Of a stretch of DNA of 64,000 bases, positions 24,189 to 34,394 are shown in pieces. The stretch comes from Dichomitus squalens LYAD-421 SS1. Its lineage: Eukaryota; Basidiomycota; Agaricomycetes; Polyporales; Polyporaceae. The position numbers and the translations under genes were made by a program. Numbering within the stretch: the first letter of the stretch is position 1; every line of letters starts with the position of its first letter. Location of the stretch: assembly GCF_000275845.1 (NCBI RefSeq), contig NW_006766890.1:313042-377041 (forward strand), read 5' to 3'. The notes under the pieces are model-generated. The model was not told the origin of the DNA and made no database searches. It saw nothing but the letters and a program-made list of their open reading frames with translations.

Positions 24189-26085
24189 ATGTCCACACCC
24201 TCATCTTCTTCCCGTCCGCCAACTCCTCCGCCTATGCGAAGGAGGGACAGCGGAACGGGCGTTTTCTCGACTCCTTTTGAACGATTCGTCAAGGACGACA
24301 TAGCGGACTGGGCCAGCGGTTTCACTCTGCTAGGTGTGTCTTGATATCTCTATTATGCTCGGCCGCGTTTTGACGCGTCGCTGCAAGACACCATGGAGAC
24401 CTACTTCGACTCCCATCTGGACCTCCTCCAGCGTCACCTCGCTAAGACCAGCGATCGTCTCAAGATGCGCGCAGAAGAGACGCTTCAGGACCTCAAGAAG
24501 GACGTCCTCAAGGAGGGCGTGCTCAAAATCATGCCCACTTCCAACATGCAGCTTGAGCGCGAGCTGCAGCGGTACAAGCTGAAGGTACGAACGTGCGCCG
24601 CTAATAGCTCTACCAATCTCCATTTTTGACACCTGCCCTTCGGCTTTTGTTCAGGTCTCCCAGCGTCTGCTCGCGATCACCCAGACATGGCACTCCGCGA
24701 AGGTCATCAGGACTCGGGAGAAAGTCACGTTCTTCTTCGGAGTCATGACCTTGCTCCTCACTGCCCTGCTTTTCGGATTGGCACCAGAGTATGCTTTCTT
24801 CTCTGTCTCATTCTTTACCTCTGGCCTGTTGACTTGGAATGCGATACCAGATGGCTTCATGTCGCATACTCAGTTCAGGCGGCCTACTATCTTCCGCTTC
24901 GGGTGTACATGTACAAGAAGCGCGCATGGCACTACTTCCTCTTCGACCTCTGCTACTACATCAACGTCCTCAATCTCGTGTTTATTTGGGGCATGCCGGA
25001 TAGTCCAGCGTTGTTTGTCGCTTGCTACTGCCTCTCTCTGGGCTCTCTAGCGAGTGCGGTCATCACTTGGAGAAACAGTCTGGTTTTCCACGATTGGGAT
25101 AAAGTGACTTCGCTGTTCATTCACATCTACCCACCACTGGTCTTCTCTGTGATCCGGTACGTCTTGACTCCACAAATCTCTTCTTTATCACTCACTCCGA
25201 GCAGACACCATTATTCGGGTGCGAAACTGCGGTTCCCTGCGCTACGAGATGTTCCACACCTGCAACCTTTCCGTGCCTTGCTGTTGAGCAGTATCCTCTG
25301 TAAGCCAGACCTTTGACTATATGGTTAGTGGCAGGCGCTAATTACCCGACCAGACCTCATCTGGCAACTACTCTACTGGAAGGTGAACCCGGTCTGTGGC
25401 GCCAAGCTCTCACGAACACCACTAACTGCCTATTGCAGTTCGTTCTTATCGACCGTCGTGCGAAGGTCCAATCTGGACAGCGAATCACGTCTTTCACGTG
25501 GCTCCTCAATGACAAGCGCGGTGCGATTGGGCGCGCTCTCTCCAAGATCCCACCTGAATATAGAGAGGTCTCCTTCATGGCGGGCCAACTCGGTACGCTG
25601 TGTCTTGCAACCTTCTATGCGCGAACAATTTCAATGAACTGTGGTATGCGCAGTGTACTCTATCATCACCGCGCTGCCTGCGGTCTTTGTCCTGTACGAC
25701 AGCGCATTCTGGAGCTCGGCTTACATCCTGTTCCTCTTTGCCGTCTCTGTCTGGAATGGCGGAGGCTTCTACATCGAGGTCTTCGGTCGCAAGTGAGTCA
25801 CCTTCGTACATCCGGCTCGCTGTGGTACTCATGTCGTCCGCCCTCTATAGGTTTGAGCGGGAGCTGGAAAAGCTGCGCAAGGAACTTGCGGAAATCAACG
25901 CGCGCTCAGAGCGCTCGAGTCCGACGCTCGGTCCCCAGAGCGACGACGATTTGGCTACCCTCGCCGGATCTCCGAAGGCGCTCTCTCCGCTCGTCACGGC
26001 CCAGGAGGTCTCAGACGCGAACATCCCCCTTCATGCTCTCAACGGCAACGCTACATCCGCCGCGCCTCCTGCGACCTCGGGTTGA
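24189..26085 (+). CDS. GPC1: Glycerophosphocholine acyltransferase Gpc1 (DUF2838)
   Basis: Membrane enzyme that acylates glycerophosphocholine with acyl-CoA to lyso-PC; with Ale1 it forms a PC remodelling route. The polar N-terminus (MSTPSSSSRPPTPPPMRRRD) is joined by a short intron at 24334 to DTMETYFDSHLD. A soluble helical stretch (RLKMRAEETLQDLKKDVLKE) precedes the DUF2838 core, which has about eight membrane helices. Family motifs are RVYMYKKRAWHYFLFDLCYY, NSLVFHDWDKVTSLFIH, the segment with IHIYPPLVF, SFTWLLNDKRGAIGRAL, and the last helix LFLFAVSVWNGGGFYIEVFG. A cytosolic coiled-coil tail (ERELEKLRKELAEINARSER) ends the protein. About eight exons. The family call is firm; the reaction is known from yeast Gpc1 (YGR149W). 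Confidence 0.88.
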
Positions 26086-26675
26086 CGCCCGTAGCTGGCG
26101 ATTCTCCTGGTCATGCTTATGTCTGCTACTTAGAATCTCATGCTGTATCACGACTTGTAATGATTGTATTCTGACACGTTCTCTCTTTCCCACTGCGATG
26201 TGCCCGCCCGAGAGCTTTGCAGATGAGACACGATCCATCTCAGCGACTCGTGCTACTGTCGATCTGCTTCCGACAATACTCTAGTGACCCAGCATAATCT
26301 TACATGCCATATCCCTCATGCTGTATTAGAGATGGCTGCATGTATCGTCCCTATCGCGGCGACCGCTATCCACTGAATCTATCTCGTTGGCTTGCCACCT
26401 CCTATGGCCTACGTGCTCTTACGCGTAGAATGTAAAAGATACAAGGGCGTTGTATAACCTACAGCCTTGCAGGTTCGTGCTTGACCCTTATTGGCGTGCT
26501 GTTGCGAAATGCTTGTCATAACTGGAATCCAAGCCAAGCCGGTCTTGCAGGTTCCCCCTCCTGTTGTCCCTAGCATACCCCATGCGCTATAGCAACTTTG
26601 ATCTTGTCCGGTAGGAGGGCGTCTTGGGCACCTCGTACTGTATCTCGTCGATGTAAATCGAGGGACTGGGGAAAT
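26086..26675. other. Convergent intergenic region, no gene seen
   Basis: About 590 bases between the 3' ends of GPC1 (+) and TAD1 (-). It should hold both 3' UTRs. No gene, repeat or RNA feature is evident. Confidence 0.45.
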
Positions 26676-28132
26676 TCACGTTGGCAACGATCCGTCGACA
26701 TTGAACTGTTCCCATTCCCGTCCGCTGATCACCCAGCCCTCGAAAGGTCCTCCCGGTCCTTTGAGAGCAGCCTTGGCCATGCGATATTCCGCGTCACTTT
26801 GCTTGCTCTGGTAGTACGTACGCTCTCTGTAATGCAAACATGAGCGCTGAAAAACGAAGGTTGTATGGACGTACACACCCGTCTGTGAACAGCCCCGTCT
26901 TCGCCGCTACCTCATGGAAGAGCGCATACAATGCAAGCTTCGACAGCATTGGCCTGACATGCTCCATCCAGGGATTGAAAAGAGTCGATGAGGACGGCAG
27001 ACACACCTGAACTTTGGGTTGTGGCGATGTTTCGGCGGCACACCACGACGAAGGCCATTGATGAGAACCTCGCTGTCCTTCGCCGAGTCTGCGACGTAGC
27101 AAAGGGCTAATGCAGACTGGTCAACGATGGTATCATGCAGTCCCACAGAAAGCAGCTGACAGTCGTTACACCCACTAGTAGCTGTCGGTCCGAGGACGGA
27201 GCGCGAGTGAACGTATGGGACCGCCGTGAACTTAATGGAAGGCTCGTTGAGTCTGTAAGTCGTCGGTGGCCCTGGACACGTACCCTTCGTCAATACAGAG
27301 GTACAAGGTCAGAGGTCGGTCCCGTGTGCGCACGGACCCTTGATCGAGCGAAGCCTGCCGTACAGCGCTCTCTGACAATCCTCGAGCACAACATCGCGCA
27401 TGGATGGCTCGACCTCTCCGATGACGAGTCGATCTATGTAGATAGGCCGCAGCAGGCGAGATGCCAGAGCACCTTGGATCCCGAGCACGTTCCATGCGGC
27501 AATCTTGTCGCTGCAAGACATGGACAGCGTCGGCGGCGAGTCCGCGCGCCCAGGCTTCGTGCGCATCACGCCATACAGCGAGTAGTTGTCGCGCCCTCTG
27601 GAAGTGCTTCCTGGAGACAGCTTCGGGTACTGCGTGGAGTCCTTGAGCGCAGCCATCTCGGCATTCTGGAAAGACGCCAGGTACCTGGTAGAGGCATCCC
27701 CGCCTGCAAATATCATCAGTCTTCGGTCCTACGGCAGATAACGATTTGCTGACATGGTACCGTAGATATGTACATGTTGAGCTTAACCTTGTCTCTTAGA
27801 GCGAACTTGCCGTCTGCGCCTTTCAAGATCCATTGGGATGCAGTTTCCGGCGTAGCGCAGCACCGGCCTATCTCCTCTAGGAACCACCGGATGGCGCCTC
27901 TCCGGGCGAGGACTTCGGCATGACTATCGTGCAGGGAGTCCCCAATTTTCGGCAGACGAGCAGTAGGTAGACATTTGGACCCGGTACCAAGAGAAATGAT
28001 TTTGGATGCCTCATCGTCGGTGAGAACGAAGCCAGCTAAGACTGTAAATTGGCCATCGGGAGGCTTGAACTTGGAACCAGCGTAAGTCGAAAGCACCAGA
28101 GATGCGACGTCATCCGCAGAGACGACCACCAT
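26676..28132 (-). CDS. TAD1: tRNA-specific adenosine deaminase (Tad1/ADAT1 family)
   Basis: ADAR-type deaminase that converts A37 next to the anticodon of tRNA-Ala to inosine. The N-terminal MVVVSADDVASLVLSTYAGS follows ATG 28132; upstream in-frame codons are not ATG. Zinc-site motifs appear in order: DSLHDSHAEVLARRGAIRWF with the His and catalytic Glu, then the first Cys in STVPCGGDAS across a splice junction, then the second Cys in SMSCSDKIAAWNVLGIQGAL. KLSPGSTSRGRDNYSLYGVM and MRTKPGRADSPPTLSMS fit the region that contacts inositol hexakisphosphate. Further exons carry LYGRLRSI, the segment with KFTAVPYVHS, and the last exon KGPGGPFEGWVISGREWEQF. Six or more exons, roughly 400 aa. No RNA-binding domain is seen, which favours ADAT1 over ADAR. 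Confidence 0.85.
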
Positions 28133-28376
28133 GCATGGCAAGGCGCGAAGGAAAGGGCTTGGCGTTCCGAAGCAAAAGCAGTTACGAGGGGGTGAGGTGA
28201 GTGTAGTCTCGTTCCCACACGTTCCGACGCCTCCCTCTGGCGCTTCTTCCCCCCTTCAAGCTCTCTTCGCGATCCTTTCCATCAGTTCTGAAGGTTTCGC
28301 TCCCCTCCTTCATGAAGCTGCCGGAGCCTAACCAAGCATGACTTTGAGAACGGTAGGCAGCTGTGACGGCGTTGCC

Positions 28377-28600
28377 CAGGCTCCTACCCACCACTGTCTC
28401 GAGTTGAGGGGGCGATATCCTAGAGGCGGGGGACAAGCTGATATCCGATAGAGTACAGAATCCTGTAATATAAGCGCCAGATCACGTGTACATTGTATCC
28501 CCCTCAACTCTCCACAGCGGCTGGCATCAAACACAGGTAAATAAACGGAGCCCGGAGAGAAAGCGCTCGAGACCATCCCCGTTTGGTAGGCACTCCCCCG
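28377..28600 (+). repeat. Left terminal inverted repeat, 224 bp
   Basis: Reverse complement of 29847-30070 with one mismatch at the 17th base. Inside it the block gttgaggggg near 28404 recurs inverted near 28500 as ccccctcaac, so each terminal repeat has its own internal palindromic pair. Confidence 0.92.
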
Positions 28601-28911
28601 AGGGCATCATACTTTCTCATAAATTCCTCTCTCCCAGAACACCTCTTGTCCTCGGGCCTATCCGCCCTCCCAATAATGTCATCACAGATTCCTGACGTCT
28701 CGGAGATCAGGGCGTGTGCTTTGGAGAAGCTCGGTCGCAGACCATGTCTCTGGCAATGTGATATATTCAGAGCTCTGCTCAAGCGCAGTACTAGAGATAT
28801 TGTGTGCCACCCATTATGTTTTGCCTTGGCCACGGCTTGTACGGCTTGAGAGTGACAGGCACACATAATGTTGTGTGCCCAGTTGCAGATCAAATCAGAG
28901 GTTGCTGAGTG

Positions 28912-29219
28912 GTAGTATCATAATGCAGCCACAATGCTGGCGGCATTTTGGAGGAGGTCATGAAGGACGGGGTAGGCAGGATCATGGCATTGATTTAGAA
29001 CAAAAAGTACAAGGTCAGCTAATGAGAGACAAGAAGCAAAGATTTGCATCAGACTTGTGGCTGTTGTGCGTGGACGGGATCCATGGCGAGAGAGGAGCCG
29101 ACAGTACTGTTGTAAGATTCAGAGTACCGTGCAGGAGTACAGCGAGATTAACTGAAAATAGCTCGTGCCCACGGGGGAGTGCCTACCAAACGGGGGATGG
29201 TCTCGAGCGCTTTCTCTCC
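28912..29219 (+). repeat. Direct duplicate block, copy before the gap
   Basis: These 308 bases are the same as 29587-29893 in the same direction, except for one extra G in a G-run near 29195. The block is cut by the gap at 29220 in the middle of what would be the right terminal repeat. Confidence 0.92.
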
Positions 29220-29586
29220 NNNNNNNNNNNNNNNNNNNNNNNNNNNNNNNNNNNNNNNNNNNNNNNNNNNNNNNNNNNNNNNNNNNNNNNNNNNNNNNNN
29301 NNNNNNNNNNNNNNNNNNNNNNNNNNNNNNNNNNNNNNNNNNNNNNNNNNNNNNNNNNNNNNNNNNNNNNNNNNNNNNNNNNNNNNNNNNNNNNNNNNNN
29401 NNNNNNNNNNNNNNNNNNNNNNNNNNNNNNNNNNNNNNNNNNNNNNNNNNNNNNNNNNNNNNNNNNNNNNNNNNNNNNNNNNNNNNNNNNNNNNNNNNNN
29501 NNNNNNNNNNNNNNNNNNNNNNNNNNNNNNNNNNNNNNNNNNNNNNNNNNNNNNNNNNNNNNNNNNNNNNNNNNNNNNNNNNNNNN
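29220..29586. other. Assembly gap (367 N)
   Basis: Undetermined bases. The flanking sequence on both sides is the same 308-bp block, so the gap may be an artefact of two contig ends that overlap rather than real missing sequence. Confidence 0.99.
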
Positions 29587-29893
29587 GTAGTATCATAATG
29601 CAGCCACAATGCTGGCGGCATTTTGGAGGAGGTCATGAAGGACGGGGTAGGCAGGATCATGGCATTGATTTAGAACAAAAAGTACAAGGTCAGCTAATGA
29701 GAGACAAGAAGCAAAGATTTGCATCAGACTTGTGGCTGTTGTGCGTGGACGGGATCCATGGCGAGAGAGGAGCCGACAGTACTGTTGTAAGATTCAGAGT
29801 ACCGTGCAGGAGTACAGCGAGATTAACTGAAAATAGCTCGTGCCCACGGGGGAGTGCCTACCAAACGGGGATGGTCTCGAGCGCTTTCTCTCC
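29587..29893 (+). repeat. Direct duplicate block, copy after the gap
   Basis: Second copy of 28912-29219, running on into the full right terminal repeat. Only one base differs (G-run of four instead of five). Confidence 0.92.
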
Positions 29894-30070
29894 GGGCTCC
29901 GTTTATTTACCTGTGTTTGATGCCAGCCGCTGTGGAGAGTTGAGGGGGATACAATGTACACGTGATCTGGCGCTTATATTACAGGATTCTGTACTCTATC
30001 GGATATCAGCTTGTCCCCCGCCTCTAGGATATCGCCCCCTCAACTCGAGACAGCGGTGGGTAGGAGCCTG
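29847..30070 (-). repeat. Right terminal inverted repeat, 224 bp
   Basis: Inverted partner of 28377-28600. It ends at 30070, next to the 9-bp direct repeat at 30071-30079. The near-identity of the two arms suggests recent insertion or ongoing conversion between arms. Confidence 0.92.
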
Positions 30071-31074
30071 GGCGTTGCCGTGGAATGAGACGCCCTTAAG
30101 TGCCTGAGAGGCGCCCAGCCTGGCCACTCCATGCCCCATGACGGCTACACAACCCACGCCAGGCGAGAGCACTCCGACCAGGTGCCAAAGCCCCACTACA
30201 CCTGCACCCGTGTCCTGGGTTGCCCCACAATGCAGTTCCGGGCTTCAGCGGCCTGCAAACACTTAAAGCCAGAGCCCTCTCGCCGCTTGATCTGGAAATA
30301 ACGTCGAATTCCATAATACACTATCATCCCCCAGCTTCTACACACACGTCAAGCACGTCGCACAACACACATATACGCTCACATAATGACCCTCTTTGGT
30401 CGTCCCAGTCGTCGCCACGAGACTACCGGCACGCGTCGCCGCACTCCGTTCTGAGAGGCACCGCTCTTCACGGCATACCCTGGGCAGGCGGGACTACTAA
30501 TATGTCCTCTGTCTCTCTCCCCTGCCTCTTGGAATCAAACCTCCGAAGATATGTCGGCTTATGATTCCCTGTCGATACCACACGATCTCTCCTGGACAAC
30601 TGTATCGCTATATACGACCTGAACTTATACCAAATTATGTGTAACGCTGTATCAATAGTAGATACCGAGTTCCTCCCGAATATGACACGGTCTTGGTTTC
30701 CTTCGAGCATGATCACAATGTACTCAATCTTTTACACAGTCCGAATGATTGCTTACATCCAGAAGCCGCTCGTGTTGACCATTGTGGTGGAAAGCCGTGA
30801 TATGATTGAATGGTTATGCGATGTTATACAGTGGTTATGTGCGTGCGTGAATACATGAGGTCATGAGCAGTCGTGATTATGGGCAACGGTCAAATAAAAA
30901 TGGAGCACCCCCAGGCAATATGCCAACCTGACAGCTTGTCCTGCAAGCGACGCCAGTTTTCTACAACCAGATGTGGGGGGATAATAGTTCAAGACAGATA
31001 GTCGAAAGCGAGGGTCAGGGTGACAACGAAGAGGCAGACTGCGGCACGTAGGTCGCAAGTCACCCCCAAGCGGT
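30071..31074. other. Intergenic with one promoter-like leader
   Basis: About 1 kb between the TIR element and the first Tyr-rich gene. The part at about 30255-30385 looks like a promoter and leader: a TTAAAG-like box, then a long CA/CT-rich tract directly before an ATG at 30386. The remainder shows nothing I can name and should include the 3' UTR of the gene ending at 31075. Confidence 0.4.
30386..30454 (+). CDS. Possible 22-residue basic peptide gene or first exon
   Basis: ATG after a leader-like CA-rich tract opens a frame of 22 codons. The peptide is strongly basic (MTLFGRPSRRHET and GTRRRTPF). It recalls the start of small Arg/Thr-rich stress-type proteins found in mushrooms, which normally continue for some 40 more residues, but I cannot find that continuation here. 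It may be a truncated relic, a short peptide gene or the first exon of a gene with an intron I did not identify. Resemblance is from memory and weak. Confidence 0.25.
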   Translation: MTLFGRPSRRHETTGTRRRTPF

Positions 31075-32056
31075 TCAGCTGGTGGAGAGCACGGGCTGCC
31101 AAGTGCCCGGCGAAAGCTCCTCCAGGTGGTAGAGGATCACACGATCCCAGGAGACCGGTATCATGTTCGCCTGGAAGAGGAGAAGAGAAGCTCATGAGTG
31201 GCGCAGTCGACAGACATATGACCCCGCTGCGGTGCAGGCCACAGAACGCATGCATACCTGCAAGAAGTGCACGCACGCGCGTGCGATCCTCCGTGCGAGG
31301 GTCTGAAGCTCGACGCGGCCGTCGTAGCCGTCCGCGGGGAGTTCGTATGTCATCGAGTTGTATCCCGACCACTGCAGATCCCTCACCATCAGCTCTCGTC
31401 CCCTTTGAGTATCACAGTATGCATGGCACGTACGCGGATTTTGAGAATGATGCGTCCGCGGGCGTCCGCGTTGAGGTCGTACAGGCTGTAGTCGTGGTTG
31501 CTGCTCAAGTGTGCGTCGGACATGGCCTCCCCGAGGGTGATGCCGCTCCGGAAGCCACCCTTGCGCTTGAACTTGATCACCGTCGACCGCATCGCGTCGT
31601 ACCCCATTCCAGCGTGCCGGCTCATGCGAGAGAGGGAGCGCGTCATCCTTGAAGCGCGGCGGCCCATCCCATATGGCGCGCTGATGCGGCGGTCAGCGTA
31701 GTAGGGGTCTCGGATGTCGAGGTCATCGTACGCTACGTGGGTGCGGGTGAGCGACAAGGGGGCCACTGAATCAACGAGCGAGTCTGCGTACCTCTACCGT
31801 ACTGGCTCATCGACCTTTGAGGGCCGTATGCGGGGTAGACACCGCTGCTTGCATATCCGGGCTACGGCTGGCGTTAGCAACGGATGGCTAACGAGTATCA
31901 AAGCCGTAGTCTACGCACGTCGGTAAACGCAACGCCGTATCCTGGGTCGGAGTACGGGTACTCCGTAGGGTGGCCGCCAAAGACCGGTGGCCCATGGGAG
32001 AGCGAGTGCTGAAGGGGGTAGCCGGCCGAATACGTGTCGTATGCAGGGTAGGCCAT
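31075..32056 (-). CDS. Tyr/Pro-rich protein with conserved C-terminal domain, function unknown
   Basis: Five exons join in frame to about 249 aa. The start at 32056 gives MAYPAYDTYSAGYPL and a Tyr/Pro/Ser-rich low-complexity half (YPYSDPGYGVAFTD, then PGYASSGVYPAYGPQ). The C-terminal half is ordered: VIKFKRKGGFRSGITLGEAM, YSLYDLNADARGRIILKIR, WSGYNSMTYELPADGYDGRV, ELQTLARRIARACVHFLQ and WDRVILYHLEELSPGTWQPV. This half resembles an uncharacterised domain found only in agaricomycete proteins (I believe of the DUF6741 type, from memory). No signal peptide or membrane helix is seen. Good donors and acceptors at every junction support a real gene. Function is unknown; the fold may be a small alpha/beta domain. 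Confidence 0.68.
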
Positions 32057-33823
32057 AGCGTAGAGAGTGTCTTAATCACGGGAGAGGGCTCTAAAGAGGT
32101 CTGTGGAGAGGGGGGTGGGCTTGCACGGCATGCAACCATCCGCCACAAGTATCTTATAGGATATGGAGGCCCATGGCCATAGCGTGCAGTGTGCGTAGCA
32201 GGGCACAGCCGTTGATCCACAGCTCGAGACGCCGAGCAGCCTCGAGGATGGAGAATGCAAGGACAATTGAGTATCGGTCATCGCAGGTCTGAGTGTCTGC
32301 ACGTTACGCCAGGACCACCGAGGTAATGGATAAGCATGTATTGTGGGCTGTTATTGGCGGTGAAGAGCGCTGCTCACGCCCGCGGCTGAACGCTCATAGA
32401 GATGGATATGCAGATTGAGATACCTGCGTTCACCCTCGGCCCTAGCGACGGATGGCGCCAATGAGCACAAGGATCTGTGCTCTGCGTTTCTCGCAGCTAT
32501 AGAACCTGCATCACCTTGAATAGGAAAATCACGCGGGTCAGGCGAAGAACTAGAGAAGGCGGACGTACTGCGAGGATAGCTAGTATTGGCGGGGCGGCGC
32601 CAGTCGCGATCTCGAGCGTGCTCGGAAATGAAGAATTGCTCGAAGGTCGGTCGGCATGACGCCTGCAGGCAACCATGCGTACTGGATCCGCTGGGAATGC
32701 ACGTCACAGGGACCTCCTTCGGCCACATCAACAACGATACGCTCCTCCTTCATGAACGAAACGTGGCAGCAGGTGCCATCCAGGATTGCTAGGTCCGAGG
32801 CGCCACCAAGACAACAAAGGGATGTATATGAGGCAGGACACACGTCCTTCGCAGGCGCAAGAACGCTAGCGTACCAGGGATGGTAGACGGTACAAAGCAA
32901 CGTTAAGCTTCAAGCTTCGAGACCAGCCGACCCTGGACGTGGACGGCTTTTCCCGCAAGAACAACAAGCTGTGCCGTCGGGCTCACCGCGGCCCTACCAC
33001 ATCACGGTCAACCTTTCTTTTAGATGCCACCGTGTAAACAACCGTCACTGAAGCTCGAGCCAGGTACTACATACGATCTCAGAAGCCGTTAATAAAGCAC
33101 GCCGTCCAATTGACGTAAAAGAACACCTCGCGAGCGCCAGGACCATTGCTCGGCCGAATGCGTCTCTGTCGAGTTCCGCATATGTCCACCTTCCTGGACT
33201 TGCTGCAGCAACCATCACCACAAGACCGTCTGGTCATCTGCATAGCATCACCTGAGATCATCCACAAAGAAGGGATGTGGTCCTGCCTCGCGCAACTAGC
33301 GAGGCTTGCGTAATGTGGCGTCGTTCTCTTGCACCCTGATCTCTCCCAGTGTTATAAAAGCTCTCTCGATGGTCCCGAGCGCAGATCCCCTTCGCTCTGA
33401 TACCCCGACAGAAATAAAGTTCCTGTCTGTCAACGTTCGGAGTTGAAGCACTGGCCAGGGGCACTACACGGTAACCGAAGCGGAGAACCCACAAAAGTTC
33501 TGAAGACTGCGATCACAACACGCCGCGTACGCGCCCTCTTGACGCACACATCCTTGATACCCTTCACCAAAGAACATTGCTTGGCAGCGCAGATCTACTG
33601 ACGCTCCTGGACATGTCAGGAAGATATCAATCGCTACTCGGCTGCCGTAGCAGATGAAGTGAGGGGGGCGTTCATAGTGAATTCGAATGACGTTTAGTAT
33701 GATACAGGAGCAAACAGAGATGTAAGCGATCCAGCATATCTCTTGTACAACGCGACTCAGCGCTTACGCGCGCGCGTTTTTGGTGGCCGTAGCCGTCCCA
33801 CCCAAGATGGTCGGAGGTGCATT
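32057..33823. other. Intergenic, possible exon remnants on minus strand
   Basis: About 1.77 kb between two small minus-strand genes. The 32580-32900 minus frame contains a protein-like stretch (SFMKEERIVVDVAEG, then HSQRIQYAWLPAGVMPTDL), but it ends at a stop and I cannot extend it with convincing exons. The rest shows nothing I can name. Confidence 0.3.
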
Positions 33824-34394
33824 CTATACCGGTGAAGTCGAGTGCGCGCGGCGACCGAAACACATCTTCAGGCAACGCCACGCGTTGATGATTTTTGCAA
33901 CGAAATCGTCGAAACGTCGGGAGATACGTCGGGACTGGAGTCGAGTGGATACGAATGCGCCGCGAATCGGAGCGCTATGAACGTACCTGAGCCCAAAGTC
34001 CCCTCCTGAAGAGGGAGCTGTAGCCAAAGACTGAGATGCCATGATCGTCCGCAGGGTTGGGGTAGACGAAGTCCGAGTCATACGAATAAGTGGGAGACGA
34101 AGGCTGGCATTGCACATAAGTGGCTGGCTGGGACGAGGCCACAAAAAACAGACGAACATCGGAGACGTCAGAAGAAGACCATAGGCCATCGTCCCACGAT
34201 GGCTCCCAAGACGATTGACGTGCACGCTGTTATAGGATGAGACATGCTAACAATGAAGGGTAGCGGGTGATACGACGACATACCTGGTAGATCTGGTTGC
34301 GAGACGGGTAGAACAGATAAACGTCGTAGTCTTCCTCGTCACTATCGTATGCCGAGGAGAAAACGCCACGCGGCTGGGAGAGGGACTGGGGCAT
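33824..34394 (-). CDS. Small Ser/Tyr/Asp-rich protein, function unknown
   Basis: Three exons join in phase to about 153 aa. Exon 1 from ATG 34394 gives MPQSLSQPRGVFSSAYDSDE and EDYDVYLFYPSRNQIYQ; exon 2 is rich in Trp/Ser/Asp (SSWEPSWDDGLWSSSDVSD, then SPTYSYDSDFVYPNPADDHG); exon 3 is basic (SRRISRRFDDFVAKIINAW) and ends RRAHSTSPV at 33824. The acidic/aromatic front and basic tail suggest a soluble, partly disordered protein. I do not recognise a family. It lies next to another Tyr-rich unknown gene on the same strand, but the two share no motif that I can align. Donor and acceptor quality supports a real gene. Confidence 0.5.

Larger units (their letters stand above)
28377..30070. mobile_element. 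TIR DNA transposon or MITE with 9-bp target duplication
   Basis: The ends are 224-bp inverted repeats, identical except for one base near the tip, starting CAGGCTCCTACCCA. They are flanked on both sides by ggcgttgcc (28368-28376 and 30071-30079), a 9-bp direct repeat that reads as the target-site duplication. Because the repeat and the tips share GG/CC, a 7- or 5-bp duplication with a slightly longer tip is also possible. No transposase frame is visible between the repeats. The apparent 1694 bp include a 367-base gap and a duplicated 308-bp block; if that is an assembly error the element is about 1.02 kb. A 9-bp duplication with long terminal repeats suits a non-autonomous Mutator-like element, but the superfamily is inference. 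Confidence 0.8.

Noticed and set aside
28875..30107. 410-codon frame through the gap
   Set aside because: It consists largely of undetermined residues and duplicate sequence flanking the N run, so it is an artefact.
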